From Solirubrobacter sp963798325 (GTDB lineage Bacteria; Actinomycetota; Thermoleophilia; Solirubrobacterales; Solirubrobacteraceae), in the NCBI GenBank assembly GCA_963798325.1, contig CAWCSS010000001.1, forward strand, positions 1 to 64,000: 64,000 nt of DNA. Direction: 5' to 3'. A program made the position numbers and the translations under genes. Shown piece by piece: positions 8,159-16,446 of this stretch. Every line of letters begins with the position of its first letter. Position 1 is the stretch's first letter. Below the pieces are notes generated by a model. That model ran no database searches. It had not been told where the DNA came from and was given only the letters and a program-made list of their open reading frames with translations.

Positions 8159-9174
8159 CCGCCGATCTGCGACATCGACCGGGCGGGCGGCACGAAGCCC
8201 TCGTCGTTGACGTGGTGCTTGAGCTCCTTCTCCCAGACGGCGTCGCGGATGAGCTGCTCGAGCTCGGCGTCGGACGCGCCGGAGCGCAGCGGCGCGCGCA
8301 GGTCGGTCTCGGTCATCGAGAACAGGCAGGTGCGCAGCTTGCCCTCGGCGGTCACGCGGATGCGGTTGCAGTCGCCGCAGAACGGCTCGGTGACCGGCGA
8401 GATGAAGCCGATCGAGCCCTCGCCGTCGGCGAACTCCCAGCGCCGCGAGGTGCCGTGGCGCTCGCGCCCCATGTCCTTGAGCGGATACGCGGCGTGGATG
8501 AGCCGGCGCACCTCCTCGTTGGGCAGCACGCGGTCGCGCGACCACGAGCGGTCGCCGTCCAGCGGCATGAACTCGATGAAGCGCACCTCGTAGGGGTGCT
8601 TGCGCGCGAACTCCGCGAAGCGCACCACCTCGTCCTCGGTGAAGTCCTTGAGCGCGACGACGTTGACCTTGATCGGGCGCAGCTCGGGATGGCGCTCGGC
8701 GGCGGCCAGCCCGGCGAGCACCTGCTTGAGCGAGTTGCGGCGCGTGAGCTGGAAGAAGCGGTCCGGCGCCAGCGCGTCCAGCGAGACGTTGATCCGCTTC
8801 AGCCCGGCCGCGACCAGCTTCTCGACCTGGCGCTCCAGCAGATAGCCGTTGGTCGTCAGCGAGAGGTCGTGGATGTCCGGGTTCGGGGAGAGCATCTCCA
8901 CCAGCCGCCAGAGCTCGCGCCGCGCGAGCGGCTCGCCGCCGGTGAGCCGCACGTCGTGCACGCCCATCGAGGCCAGCAGCGACACGACCCGCTCGATCTC
9001 CTCGTAGGTGAGGATCTCGTCGCGCTGCAGCCACGGCAGGCCCTCGGCGGGCATGCAGTACTGGCAGCGGAAGTTGCAGCGGTCGGTGACCGAGATGCGG
9101 ACGTCGCCGATCGCGCGCCCATGTCCGTCGACGAGCTGGGGCGGGGTGGGGCGGAGGGGATCGCCTGCCTTCAT
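8155..9174 (-). CDS. moaA: GTP 3',8-cyclase MoaA
   Basis: 339 residues. A radical-SAM enzyme that with MoaC converts GTP to cyclic pyranopterin monophosphate. The N-terminal cluster motif is CNFRCQYC (about residues 32-39). Other marks are GGEPLARRELW for SAM binding, the second-cluster motif CGDCNRIRVTAEGKLRTCLF near residue 270, and the double-glycine end QIGG that the family needs for activity. All catalytic features are present. It lies between moaC and moeA with 4-base overlaps on each side, indicating translational coupling. Confidence 0.95.
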   Translation of the reverse strand: MKAGDPLRPTPPQLVDGHGRAIGDVRISVTDRCNFRCQYCMPAEGLPWLQRDEILTYEEIERVVSLLASMGVHDVRLTGGEPLARRELWRLVEMLSPNPDIHDLSLTTNGYLLERQVEKLVAAGLKRINVSLDALAPDRFFQLTRRNSLKQVLAGLAAAERHPELRPIKVNVVALKDFTEDEVVRFAEFARKHPYEVRFIEFMPLDGDRSWSRDRVLPNEEVRRLIHAAYPLKDMGRERHGTSRRWEFADGEGSIGFISPVTEPFCGDCNRIRVTAEGKLRTCLFSMTETDLRAPLRSGASDAELEQLIRDAVWEKELKHHVNDEGFVPPARSMSQIGG

Positions 9175-9653
9175 CGGTGGAAATCTGACTTTCCGCCGGT
9201 CTTGTCGAGCAGCTCGATGCGCTCGATCACGACCCCCGGCTCGATGCCCTTGACCATGTCATAGACCGCCAGCGCGCCGATGCTGCAGGCCATCATGGCC
9301 TCCATCTCGACGCCGGTGCGGGCGGCCACGCGGGCCTCGCACACGAGCGTCACGGTGCCGCCCTCGGCATCGACGGTCACGGTCGGCTCGACGTGCGTGA
9401 GCGGCAGCGAGTGTGCCAGCGGGATCAGCTCGTCGGTGCGCTTGGCCGCCTGGATGGCGGCGATCCGGGCCACGGTGGCGACATCGCCCTTGGGCGCGTC
9501 ACCGGCCGCCACGCGGGCCGCGGCCTCGGGCGACATGCGCACGACGGCACGCGCCCGAGCCCAGCGCGAGGTCTCGCTCTTCTCCGAGACGTCGACCATG
9601 CGCGCGTTCCCGGCGGCATCGAGGTGTGTCAGCGTTCCATCCAAGGCGTTCAT
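9171..9653 (-). CDS. moaC: Cyclic pyranopterin monophosphate synthase MoaC
   Basis: 160 residues from the ATG at 9,653. The start LTHLDAAGNARMVDVSEKSETSRWARARA and the motifs IPLAHSLPLTHV, EARVAARTGVEMEAMMACSIGALAVYDMVKG and DKTGGKSD are textbook MoaC. It rearranges the MoaA product to cPMP. It is first in the moaC-moaA-moeA operon and divergent from the EAL-domain gene, with 43 bases between the starts. That gap must hold both promoters. Confidence 0.95.
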   Translation of the reverse strand: MNALDGTLTHLDAAGNARMVDVSEKSETSRWARARAVVRMSPEAAARVAAGDAPKGDVATVARIAAIQAAKRTDELIPLAHSLPLTHVEPTVTVDAEGGTVTLVCEARVAARTGVEMEAMMACSIGALAVYDMVKGIEPGVVIERIELLDKTGGKSDFHR

Positions 9654-9696
9654 GGTATTGGAGAGCGCTGCCGACACCCGAAGGGTGGCAAATCGG

Positions 9697-11163
9697 ATGA
9701 TCGCGGCGGTCGCACAACTGGGCACCCTCGCGTTCGCCCGCACGCCGCTGCCCGAGCTGACCGAGATCGCCCGCACCTCCGCCGCCGAGGTGCTGGACGC
9801 CCACGTGCACGTCGACGACGACCTGCGCCTGTCCGCCGAGCGCGAGCTCACGGACGCCGAGACCGACTTCCTCAGCGCGCTCGGCCACGTCCTCGGCAGC
9901 GCCCAGCTCGGCCTGCACCGTGATCCGCTGACCGGTCTCCCGAACCGCGTCCTGTTCGAGGACCGCACGGCCGGCGCCCTCGCCCGCCTGCATCGCGGCG
10001 CCTGGCGCGTCGCGCTGCTGTGCGTCGACCTCGACCGCCTCAAGGTGCTCAACGAGGCGCTCGGCCATCAGACCGGCGACGCGATCCTGCGCGCCGCCGG
10101 CCCGCGCCTGGAAGACGTGCTGCGCCCGGGGGACACGGTGGCCCGCTACGGCGGCGGCTTCGCGATCCTCTGTGAAGGGATCGCCGACGAGGCCCACGCG
10201 GCCCGGATCGCCGCTCGCGTGCTCGGCGCCTTCCTGGCGCCGTTCGAGCTCGACGGGGTGCGCCGGCGGGTGAGCGCGAGCGTCGGCGTGGCCGTCGGCG
10301 GCGCCGGCACGCAGGCCAGCACGTTGATCGCCGACGCCGAGGCCGCGATGTACCGCGCCAAGGAGCGCGGCCGTGGCCGGCTGGAGCTGCACGACCCCAA
10401 GCTCCGCGCCCGGGTCGCCGCACGGGCGCGGATGGAGGACGACCTGCGCCGTGCGCTGGAGGAGGAGCAGCTGTGGGTGGCCTATCAGCCGATCCACCGG
10501 GCGATCGGCGGCATCGCCGGTGTGGAGGCGCTGGTGCGCTGGGACCATCCCGAGCTCGGGCCGATCCCGCCGTCGGAGTTCATCCCGATCGCCGAGGAGT
10601 GCGGGCTGATCGTCGAGCTCGGCGCCTGGATCCTGCGCACCGCCTGCCGCACCGTCGCCCGCTGGCGCACGTTCGCTCCGGCGCTGAGCCTGAGCGTGAA
10701 CCTCTCCGCGCGCCAGGTGACCGAGCCCGGGATCGCCAAGACGGTCGCCCAGACGCTGGTCGAGACCGCACTGCCCGCCGAGGCCCTGTGGCTGGAGCTG
10801 ACCGAGGGCCTGCTGCTCGAGGACTCCTCGATCGACACCCTGCGCGCGCTGCGGGCCGAGGGCGCCCGGCTCGTGCTCGACGACTTCGGGACCGGCTATT
10901 CGTCGCTCTCCTACCTGCGCCGCTACCCGATCGACGTGCTCAAGATCGACCGCTCGTTCATCGCCGACGAGCCGATCCTGGCCGCGATCGCCGGCATGGC
11001 GCACGCGCTCGGCCTCGACACGGTGGCCGAGGGCGTCGAGACCGAGGAGCAGCTGGAGGGCGTGACCGCGCTCTCGTGTGACTACGTGCAGGGCTACCAC
11101 CTGTCGCGGCCGCTGCCGGCCGAGCAGTTGGAGGCGCTCCTGCTCGTAGGATCTCCCGTGTGA
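9697..11163 (+). CDS. Degenerate-GGDEF plus EAL domain protein, probable c-di-GMP phosphodiesterase
   Basis: 488 residues from the ATG at 9,697. Starts further upstream would lie inside moaC. Residues about 1-70 form a helical region with DDDLRLSAERELTDAETDFL, a small GAF-like remnant. Residues 75-235 are a GGDEF fold (DPLTGLPNRVLFEDR), but the active-site loop reads RYGGGFA in place of GGDEF, so cyclase activity is unlikely. Residues 245-488 are an EAL domain with GVEALVRW, LSVNLSARQ, LDDFGTGYSSLSYL, LKIDRSF and VAEGVETEEQL, all the metal and base residues of an active phosphodiesterase. It has no membrane segment. Its stop overlaps the moaD-moaE start, joining signalling to cofactor synthesis in one transcript. 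Confidence 0.9.
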   Translation: MIAAVAQLGTLAFARTPLPELTEIARTSAAEVLDAHVHVDDDLRLSAERELTDAETDFLSALGHVLGSAQLGLHRDPLTGLPNRVLFEDRTAGALARLHRGAWRVALLCVDLDRLKVLNEALGHQTGDAILRAAGPRLEDVLRPGDTVARYGGGFAILCEGIADEAHAARIAARVLGAFLAPFELDGVRRRVSASVGVAVGGAGTQASTLIADAEAAMYRAKERGRGRLELHDPKLRARVAARARMEDDLRRALEEEQLWVAYQPIHRAIGGIAGVEALVRWDHPELGPIPPSEFIPIAEECGLIVELGAWILRTACRTVARWRTFAPALSLSVNLSARQVTEPGIAKTVAQTLVETALPAEALWLELTEGLLLEDSSIDTLRALRAEGARLVLDDFGTGYSSLSYLRRYPIDVLKIDRSFIADEPILAAIAGMAHALGLDTVAEGVETEEQLEGVTALSCDYVQGYHLSRPLPAEQLEALLLVGSPV

Positions 11164-11789
11164 AGATCTCTGTTCGGCTGTTCGCCGGCCTGCGCGAGCG
11201 CCAGGGTGCCGACCGCGTGGAGCTCGAGGTGCCCGATGACGCGCGCGCGGTGGACGTGCTGCGGGCGATGGGCCTGGAGCCCGGGCAGTGCATCGTCGCG
11301 CTCGACCGCGAGTACGCGGCCGCCGACGCGCGCGTGCTGCCCACCCATGAGATCGCGCTGATCCCGCCGGTGAGCGGCGGGGCGGGGATCGTGGTCGCCG
11401 AGCCGCTCGACGCCGGTGTGGTGCTTGCGGCGGTCCGCGACCCGCGCGCCGGCGCGGTCGTGCTCTTCGAGGGCGTGACCCGCGACGTCGAGGCGCTCGA
11501 CTACGAGGCCTACGCCGAGATGGCCGAACCGAAGATCCAGGCGATCATCGACGAGGAGACCGCGCGCCACGGGCTCTGCAGGGCGGCGGTGCTGCACCGC
11601 GTCGGCCGCGTGCCGCTGAGCGAGCCGTCGGTGCTGGTGGCGGCGTCCGCGCCGCACCGCGGCGAGGCGTTCGCCGGCGCCCGCGCGCTGATCGACCGCG
11701 TCAAGGCCGAGGCGCCGATCTGGAAGGTCGAGCTCGACGGCGAGGACCGCCGCCGGGTGGAGGGATTGCTCCCGACATGGCCGACCTGA
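11160..11789 (+). CDS. Fused molybdopterin synthase, MoaD-MoaE
   Basis: 209 residues from the GTG at 11,160. A TAGGAT -10-like box at 11,147-11,152 could give an internal promoter. Residues 1-78 are MoaD (KISVRLFAGLRERQG) ending at PPVSGG, the double glycine that carries the thiocarboxylate. Residues 80-209 are MoaE, with VLFEGVTRD, LHRVGRVPLSEPSV and RVKAEAPIWKVE including the conserved lysines. Molybdopterin synthase converts cPMP to molybdopterin. In separate subunits the glycine tail of MoaD must be free. The mycobacterial fusion MoaX is reported to be cleaved behind the glycines, and a similar step would be needed here. It overlaps both neighbours. Confidence 0.9.
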   Translation: MKISVRLFAGLRERQGADRVELEVPDDARAVDVLRAMGLEPGQCIVALDREYAAADARVLPTHEIALIPPVSGGAGIVVAEPLDAGVVLAAVRDPRAGAVVLFEGVTRDVEALDYEAYAEMAEPKIQAIIDEETARHGLCRAAVLHRVGRVPLSEPSVLVAASAPHRGEAFAGARALIDRVKAEAPIWKVELDGEDRRRVEGLLPTWPT

Positions 11790-12166
11790 CCCTCGGCGAG
11801 GCGGCCAAGGCCCTCGGCGTGTCGACCGACACGCTGCGCCGCTGGGATCGCGCCGGCAAGCTGCGGACCACCCGCGACGCGCGCAACCGGCGGCTCGTGC
11901 CCGCCGACGAGATCGAGCGGCTCTCGGCGCAGCCCAAGCGGCACACCACCGGCACCTCGCTCAGCGCCCGCAACCGCTTCGCGGGGATCGTGCGCTCGGT
12001 CGAGGTCGACGGCGTGATGGCGCTGGTGGAGATCGAGGCGGGGCCGTTCCTGGTCGTCGCCGCGGTCACCCGCGACTCGGTCGAGGAGCTCGGGCTGGCG
12101 CCCGGCGTGCCCGCCACGGCGGCGGTCAAGGCGACCTCCGTGATGGTCCAGCGCACCCTGTCCTGA
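11777..12166 (+). CDS. MerR-type HTH regulator with molybdate-binding Mop/TOBE domain
   Basis: 129 residues. Residues 3-50 are a MerR/excisionase-like helix-turn-helix (LTLGEAAKALGVSTDTLRRW, then RLVPADEIERLS). Residues 60-129 are a Mop domain (SARNRFAGIVRSVEVDGVMALVEIEAG, ending AAVKATSVMVQR), the fold that binds molybdate or tungstate. The start lies inside the end of moaD-moaE (13-base overlap). The likely role is sensing molybdate and controlling the Mo genes here or a molybdate ABC transporter elsewhere. No operator can be named. Confidence 0.85.
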   Translation: MADLTLGEAAKALGVSTDTLRRWDRAGKLRTTRDARNRRLVPADEIERLSAQPKRHTTGTSLSARNRFAGIVRSVEVDGVMALVEIEAGPFLVVAAVTRDSVEELGLAPGVPATAAVKATSVMVQRTLS

Positions 12167-12244
12167 GCGTCGAACGGGTCCGCGACCGGCTCTCCTGCCC
12201 CGAAGCGTTGCACGCGATCGACTGATCTCCGCCCGCACGAACAT

Positions 12245-12904
12245 ATGTCGGTGATCCCTTCCCACGGACCAGGACTTCTGGAATCGTGCCGAGAGATCTC
12301 TTTCGAGGGAGGCCGGAGTTCGTTGCAGGCGATGGAACGCAAACAGGATCGGTCACCGGACGTCGAGCAGGCCGCGGCGCGGCTCGCGCGTCCGCATGCC
12401 CGGGTTGCGTTGCTCGGCAAGCGCCTGCTGGACATCGTGCTCGCGCTGGCGATGTTGGTCGCGCTGGCGCCGCTGTTCCTGCTCGTCCTGCTGCTGTTGC
12501 TGTTCGAGGGCGAGAGCTGGATCGAGCAGCGGGTGCGCCTCGGCCGCCACGGCAAGCCGGTCGTGCTCTCGCGCTTCCCTGAGCTGCCCGGCGGGGCCTT
12601 CGGCCGCGGGCTGGAGCGGATCGGCGCGCGCGAGATCCCGCTGCTGTTCGCGATCGTGCGCGGGCGGCTGAGCTTCGTCGGGCCGCGGCTGCTGCCGCCG
12701 GGGACGGGCTTCGGCCACACCGGTCCGCGGCGGCTGATGGCGCCCGGGCTCACCGGTCCGGCGCAGCTGGGGTGCCCGTTCGAGGGCGCCGGCAACGCGC
12801 TCGACGACGCGTACGTCGAGCGCTGGACGCTGCGCGGCGACACGCTGATGCTCTTCCGGCGCTGCCCGAAGCCCTACCAGAGCGTGTCGAAGACCACTTC
12901 GTAG
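12245..12904 (+). CDS. Bacterial sugar transferase (polyprenyl-phosphate glycosyl-1-phosphate transferase family)
   Basis: 219 residues; an alternative ATG at 12,332 would give 190. KRLLDIVLALAMLVALAPLFLL is the membrane anchor that opens this family (PF02397). The catalytic stretch is worn: QRVRLGRHGKPVVL, then IPLLFAIVRGRLSFVGPRLLPPG, matching the usual LPQLxNVLRGDMSLVGPRP, and PGLTGPAQL near the end. These enzymes load a sugar phosphate onto undecaprenyl phosphate to begin surface polysaccharides. The acidic residue of RGDMS has become G-R-L, so activity is open to doubt. Its 3' end overlaps the convergent glycosyltransferase by 31 bases. Confidence 0.75.
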   Translation: MSVIPSHGPGLLESCREISFEGGRSSLQAMERKQDRSPDVEQAAARLARPHARVALLGKRLLDIVLALAMLVALAPLFLLVLLLLLFEGESWIEQRVRLGRHGKPVVLSRFPELPGGAFGRGLERIGAREIPLLFAIVRGRLSFVGPRLLPPGTGFGHTGPRRLMAPGLTGPAQLGCPFEGAGNALDDAYVERWTLRGDTLMLFRRCPKPYQSVSKTTS

Positions 12905-14060
12905 ACCACGGCCTGGACGGCCAGCAGCGCCGCCAGCCCCGTGGGGCGCCTGACCAGGGGCGCCGCCGCGATGCACACGAAGGGCACGAGGAAGAGCCAG
13001 ATGCGCTCGGTCTCGGCCTTGGTGAAGCCGGCGATGGCGGCCACGGCGAGCACGGCGAAGATCGCGGTCGCCTCGGGGTGCGGGAGGCGCTTGGCCGCCA
13101 GCCAGGCGATCGGGGCGCCGAGGATCAGCAGGAACGCGGTCGGCGAGCCGAACAGCCAGAAGCTGTACGGGCGCCGGGAGGCGATGCCGAGCTCGTAGAC
13201 CTTGCTGCGTCGCGTGCAGCGTGCCGATCGGGTCCCAGCCGGTGGCCAGCGCGAGGGCGCCCTGAACGGCGACCGTCGCGACCGCGCACGCGATCGAGAG
13301 CTTCAGCGCGGGCCTGAAGCCGTCGCGCAGCAGGACGAGGATCGCCGCCCACGCGGCGACCGCGAGCAGCGACCAGGCGAACAGCGTGACGAGGGCGAGG
13401 ATCACGGCGCCCAGCCACGGCTTGCGCAGCAGCCCGATCGCCGCCAGAAGGCCGAGCGTGAGGTAGATGGCATCGGCGCTGGTGGCGCCGAAGTGCAGCA
13501 TCGCGGGCGAGAGCGCGGCGAGCACGCCCGCGATCCGCGCCACGCGCTCGTCGTGCACGCTGCGCGCCAGCACGTAGGTCAAGCGGCGCCGAGAGCGCGC
13601 CGACCAGGATGCAGAACCACGCCAGCCGATTCGCGGTGTCGATGTGCGCGTAGTGCATCACCAGCAGCAGCCCCGGCGGGTGCCCGGCGGAGTGCACCGG
13701 CAGCGCGGGGACCAGCTCCGCGAAGCGATCGAGGAAGAACCGCCCGCCGTAGTCGAACGCGGCCAGGCTCGGCAGGTACTCGTTCTTGCCCTCACCGCGC
13801 GGGAGGACGTCGAACATGTCGTGCCACCCGAACGTGCCCTGGCGCACGGCGCCGAGCAGCACCCGCAGGATCAGCGTGCCGACGAACAGCGAGAGCGCCA
13901 GGCGCACGCCGCGCAGACGCAGCACGGGCTTGACCAGGGCCACCGCGCCGATGAACGCCGGGATCGTCGGAATCAGCCACCATGTCGCGCGCGGCCCATA
14001 GGCGCCGATGAACGGCGGGTGGGGGACGCCGAGCTGCGTGCCGTGGCCGTCGCGCCACAA
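12874..14060 (-). pseudogene. GT-C-like integral membrane glycosyltransferase, two +1 frame breaks
   Basis: Three consecutive frames join into one multi-span protein. The first is GVPHPPFIGAYGPRATWWLIPTIP to NRLAWFCILVGALSAPL. The second runs TYVLARSVHDERVARIAGVL to WDPIGTLHATQ. The third runs VYELGIASRRPYSFWLFGSP to AVVYEVVFDTLW and ends at 12,874. Each join needs one base removed: at about 13,579 the Leu codon reads CT[TG] before ACC TAC, and at about 13,201 the Gln codon reads CA[AG] before GTC TAC. In both cases the extra base turns a third position into two synonymous bases. HSAGHPPGLLLVMHYAH in a luminal loop fits dolichol/polyprenyl-linked sugar transferases. The start is uncertain (TTG at 14,060 used). 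Confidence 0.7.
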
Positions 14061-14103
14061 TCCGACGGCGACGGTGGCGCGACGGCCACCATAATGAGCA
14101 GCG

Positions 14104-14794
14104 GTGCGGCGACTTCTCCTACTCCTGCTCGTGCTCGCGGCTGGGTGTGCGGTCGGAGTCACCGGCCGATCTCCCCGCGCCGGCCGGCCCGCCCGCCTCG
14201 CCGGCGCTGACCGTCAAGCCCGCCGGGGAGCGGGGCGACCCGCCGACCGTCGGCCTCGAATCGACGCCGACGCTCGACCGCGTGCACGACCGGATCTCCT
14301 TCCACGGGCGCTCGGCGACGACGTGCCGCGAGCCGGTCGACGTCGCCGTGCTCAGCCGCGGCGCGCGCTTCGCCGTGCTCTGCGGGCGCGCGCGGGTGGT
14401 CGACGTCTATGACGCGAAGACGCTCATGCGCCTGGGGCGTGTGCCGGCGGGGATCGGGCCGACCCAGCTCGCGAGCGACGACGTGGACGTCTTCTACGTC
14501 GTCGACGCGCTCGGTGAGTCGCTGCTCGTCTTCCACCAGACGCCGCTCGAGTTGCTCCGTCGCGTTCATCTGGGCGGCGGACCGTACGCGATCGCGTACG
14601 ACAAGGAGCGCTGGGGCCTGTGGATCACGCTCAACGGGAGAAACCAGCTGGTCAACTACGCGGCCGGGATCCGGCCGGTGCTGCGCGACACGTTCCCGTC
14701 GATCCGCAACGCGCGGCGCGTGACCGTGGACGAGGACTCGGTGTGGGTGCTGGGAGCGACCGACGCTCAGGTCCTGCGCCTCCGCAGCAGATAG
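14104..14794 (+). pseudogene. Lipoprotein-type YncE/YVTN beta-propeller, one +1 frame break
   Basis: A GTG at 14,104 opens MRRLLLLLLVLAAGC, a lipoprotein signal with lipobox LAAGC. One base too many between about 14,143 and 14,153 then shifts the frame, and the protein continues as SESPADLPAPAGPPASPAL to the end at 14,794. The mature part has propeller-like repeats: VDVYDAKTLMRLGRVPAGIGPTQ, LLVFHQTPLELLRRVHLGGGP and DSVWVLGATDAQVLRLR. The role is unknown, probably outside the membrane. It is divergent from the GT-C gene and overlaps the convergent membrane protein by 28 bases. Confidence 0.65.
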
Positions 14795-15183
14795 AGCACG
14801 CCCGAGACCGCGAACAGCGCGGCCGTGGCCAGCATCCAGCGCAGCGCGTAGCCGTCCCACTCCAGCCCGCTGACGCGGTTGAACGTGCCCGCGCCCTTGC
14901 CGCGGATCGTCGACCAGAACACCAGCAGCATCAGCAGCGAGAGCCCGGCGGGGACGCGGACGTAGTTGATCGCGCCGCGGAACGCGCCGCGCGCCACGTA
15001 GTCGATGCCCGAATACAGCGGCAGCAGGACCAGGTCGTGCAGGATCACGGCCGCGATCAGCCACAGCACGACGTTCGAGGCGGCGCGGAAGTCGAGCACG
15101 GTGAGGATCGCCCAGGCCGCGATCGGCAGGAAGATCAGGTGCGCGAGCAGGTGCGCGGGGGAGGCTCCGTAGCGTTTGATCAT
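14767..15183 (-). CDS. Small four-helix membrane protein next to the molybdoenzyme
   Basis: 138 residues from the ATG at 15,183. Hydrophobic helices include LLAHLIFLPIAAWAILTVL, VVLWLIAAVILHDLVLLPLY, VRVPAGLSLLMLLVFWSTI and MLATAALFAVSGVLYLL. His and Asp in the second helix (ILHDLVLLPLYSGIDYV) are notable. The start overlaps the stop of the sulfite-oxidase-like gene by four bases (ATGA), so the two are translated together and the protein may be a membrane partner of the oxidoreductase. I do not know the family. Confidence 0.7.
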   Translation of the reverse strand: MIKRYGASPAHLLAHLIFLPIAAWAILTVLDFRAASNVVLWLIAAVILHDLVLLPLYSGIDYVARGAFRGAINYVRVPAGLSLLMLLVFWSTIRGKGAGTFNRVSGLEWDGYALRWMLATAALFAVSGVLYLLRRRRT

Positions 15184-16433
15184 GCCGTGAAGGTCATCTG
15201 ACCGACCCATTTGGTGTTGTGGACGCCGGGGAGCGCGGGAACGATGATGCGGGCGGGATAGCCGTGGTCGAGCGGGAGGTCCTTGCCGTTGACCTGCAGC
15301 GCGAGCAGCGAGTCGCCGGCGGCGATCTGATCCTTCGACAACGCGGCGCGGCGCAGCACCCCGGCCTCCTGCAGCGACTCGACGAGCACTTCGGAGGCGC
15401 CCGGCGCACCCGCCCGCCGAGCGAGCTCCGCGAGCGGCACTCCCGTCCACTCCTGGGTCGTCGTCCAGCCCTCCACGCAGGCGATCGGCAGACGGGCCGT
15501 GTGCTGCGGCAGCGCCAACAGGTCCTCACGCGAGAACGAGGTCACCTTGTCGCCGGCGCGCAGCACGAGTTGATAGCCCGAATCGACCATCTCGGGTGTG
15601 ATCCCGGCCGACTTCGCGGTCTTGTTGACCGGGAAGTCCCCGATCCGGCGCGGCGCCAGGAACGCGAGCGAGCGAAACGGCCCGCCGATCGACTGCCCGG
15701 CGTTGGCCGCCAGCAAGGTCACCGCGCCCGCCCCGGCGAACGCGATCAGCCCGCGGCGCGAGATCGTCGCCTCGGCCGGGTTGGTGGAGACGAGCTCGCC
15801 GTCCTGCGGCTCCGGCTCGGTGTGCGCGAGGTCGTCGCGCAGCGGCTTCAGCCAGCCGCGCTCGCGATAGGCGCGCAGGATGATCGGCGTCTTGGCGATC
15901 ACGTGGATCGCCAGCGCGCTCACGAAGATGATCGCGCCGTAGTAGTGGGCGACCACGAAGTTGAACTTGAACGGGTACCAGTACTGCGCGTTGGCCACGC
16001 CCGTGGCGAGCTGGAAGACGCTCGAGGCGACGAGCAGCGCGATCGAGAGCCGCTCGATCCCCTGCGCCGGGCTGGTGACCGGCGGCCATGCGAACAGCCG
16101 CGGGATCACCGACCACAGCTTGGCCAGCAGGAACGGGATCACGACCAGCCCGACGTTGGTGTGCAGCGACTGGTTGAGCGCGTAGAGCCAGCTCGGCTTC
16201 GTCGGCCAGTCGAACGTGAACGGGAAGTCGCGGTTCTTGGGGACGATCGCGTTGTGGCCGAGGTCCGGCATGTACGCGATGTGCGAGAGAAAGCCGGTGA
16301 CGGCGACGACCGCGACCAGGATGAGCAGGATCGAGCCCAGCGCGGCCGTCAGCCACGGGCCACGGATCGGCGAGCGGAAGAACCCAGGCTGGAACGGGCC
16401 GGGCGGAGGCCGGCGGGGGAAGAGTCTGACCAC
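15180..16433 (-). CDS. Sulfite-oxidase-like molybdopterin oxidoreductase with membrane cytochrome-b-like domain
   Basis: 417 residues. The N-terminal half has about five membrane segments (ALGSILLILVAVVAVTGFLSHI, then SLHTNVGLVVIPFLLAKLW, ALLVASSVFQLATGV and AIIFVSALAIHVIAK), with histidines placed as in b-type cytochromes. After a twin-arginine-like segment (SRRGLIAFAGAGAVTLLAA, about residue 225) comes the molybdopterin fold. It contains LPIACVEGWTTTQEWTGVPL, whose Cys is the Mo ligand of the sulfite oxidase/YedY family, and HGYPARIIVPALPGVHNTKWVGQM. It is probably a membrane-anchored oxidoreductase passing electrons to a quinone. Its presence explains the Mo-cofactor genes nearby. Confidence 0.85.
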   Translation of the reverse strand: MVRLFPRRPPPGPFQPGFFRSPIRGPWLTAALGSILLILVAVVAVTGFLSHIAYMPDLGHNAIVPKNRDFPFTFDWPTKPSWLYALNQSLHTNVGLVVIPFLLAKLWSVIPRLFAWPPVTSPAQGIERLSIALLVASSVFQLATGVANAQYWYPFKFNFVVAHYYGAIIFVSALAIHVIAKTPIILRAYRERGWLKPLRDDLAHTEPEPQDGELVSTNPAEATISRRGLIAFAGAGAVTLLAANAGQSIGGPFRSLAFLAPRRIGDFPVNKTAKSAGITPEMVDSGYQLVLRAGDKVTSFSREDLLALPQHTARLPIACVEGWTTTQEWTGVPLAELARRAGAPGASEVLVESLQEAGVLRRAALSKDQIAAGDSLLALQVNGKDLPLDHGYPARIIVPALPGVHNTKWVGQMTFTA

Positions 16434-16446
16434 GGGAGTCCTGTCT

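Noticed and set aside
14147..14794. Independent gene starting at the GTG at 14,147
   Set aside because: The lipoprotein signal at 14,104 would be left without a body, and one base restores a normal exported propeller.
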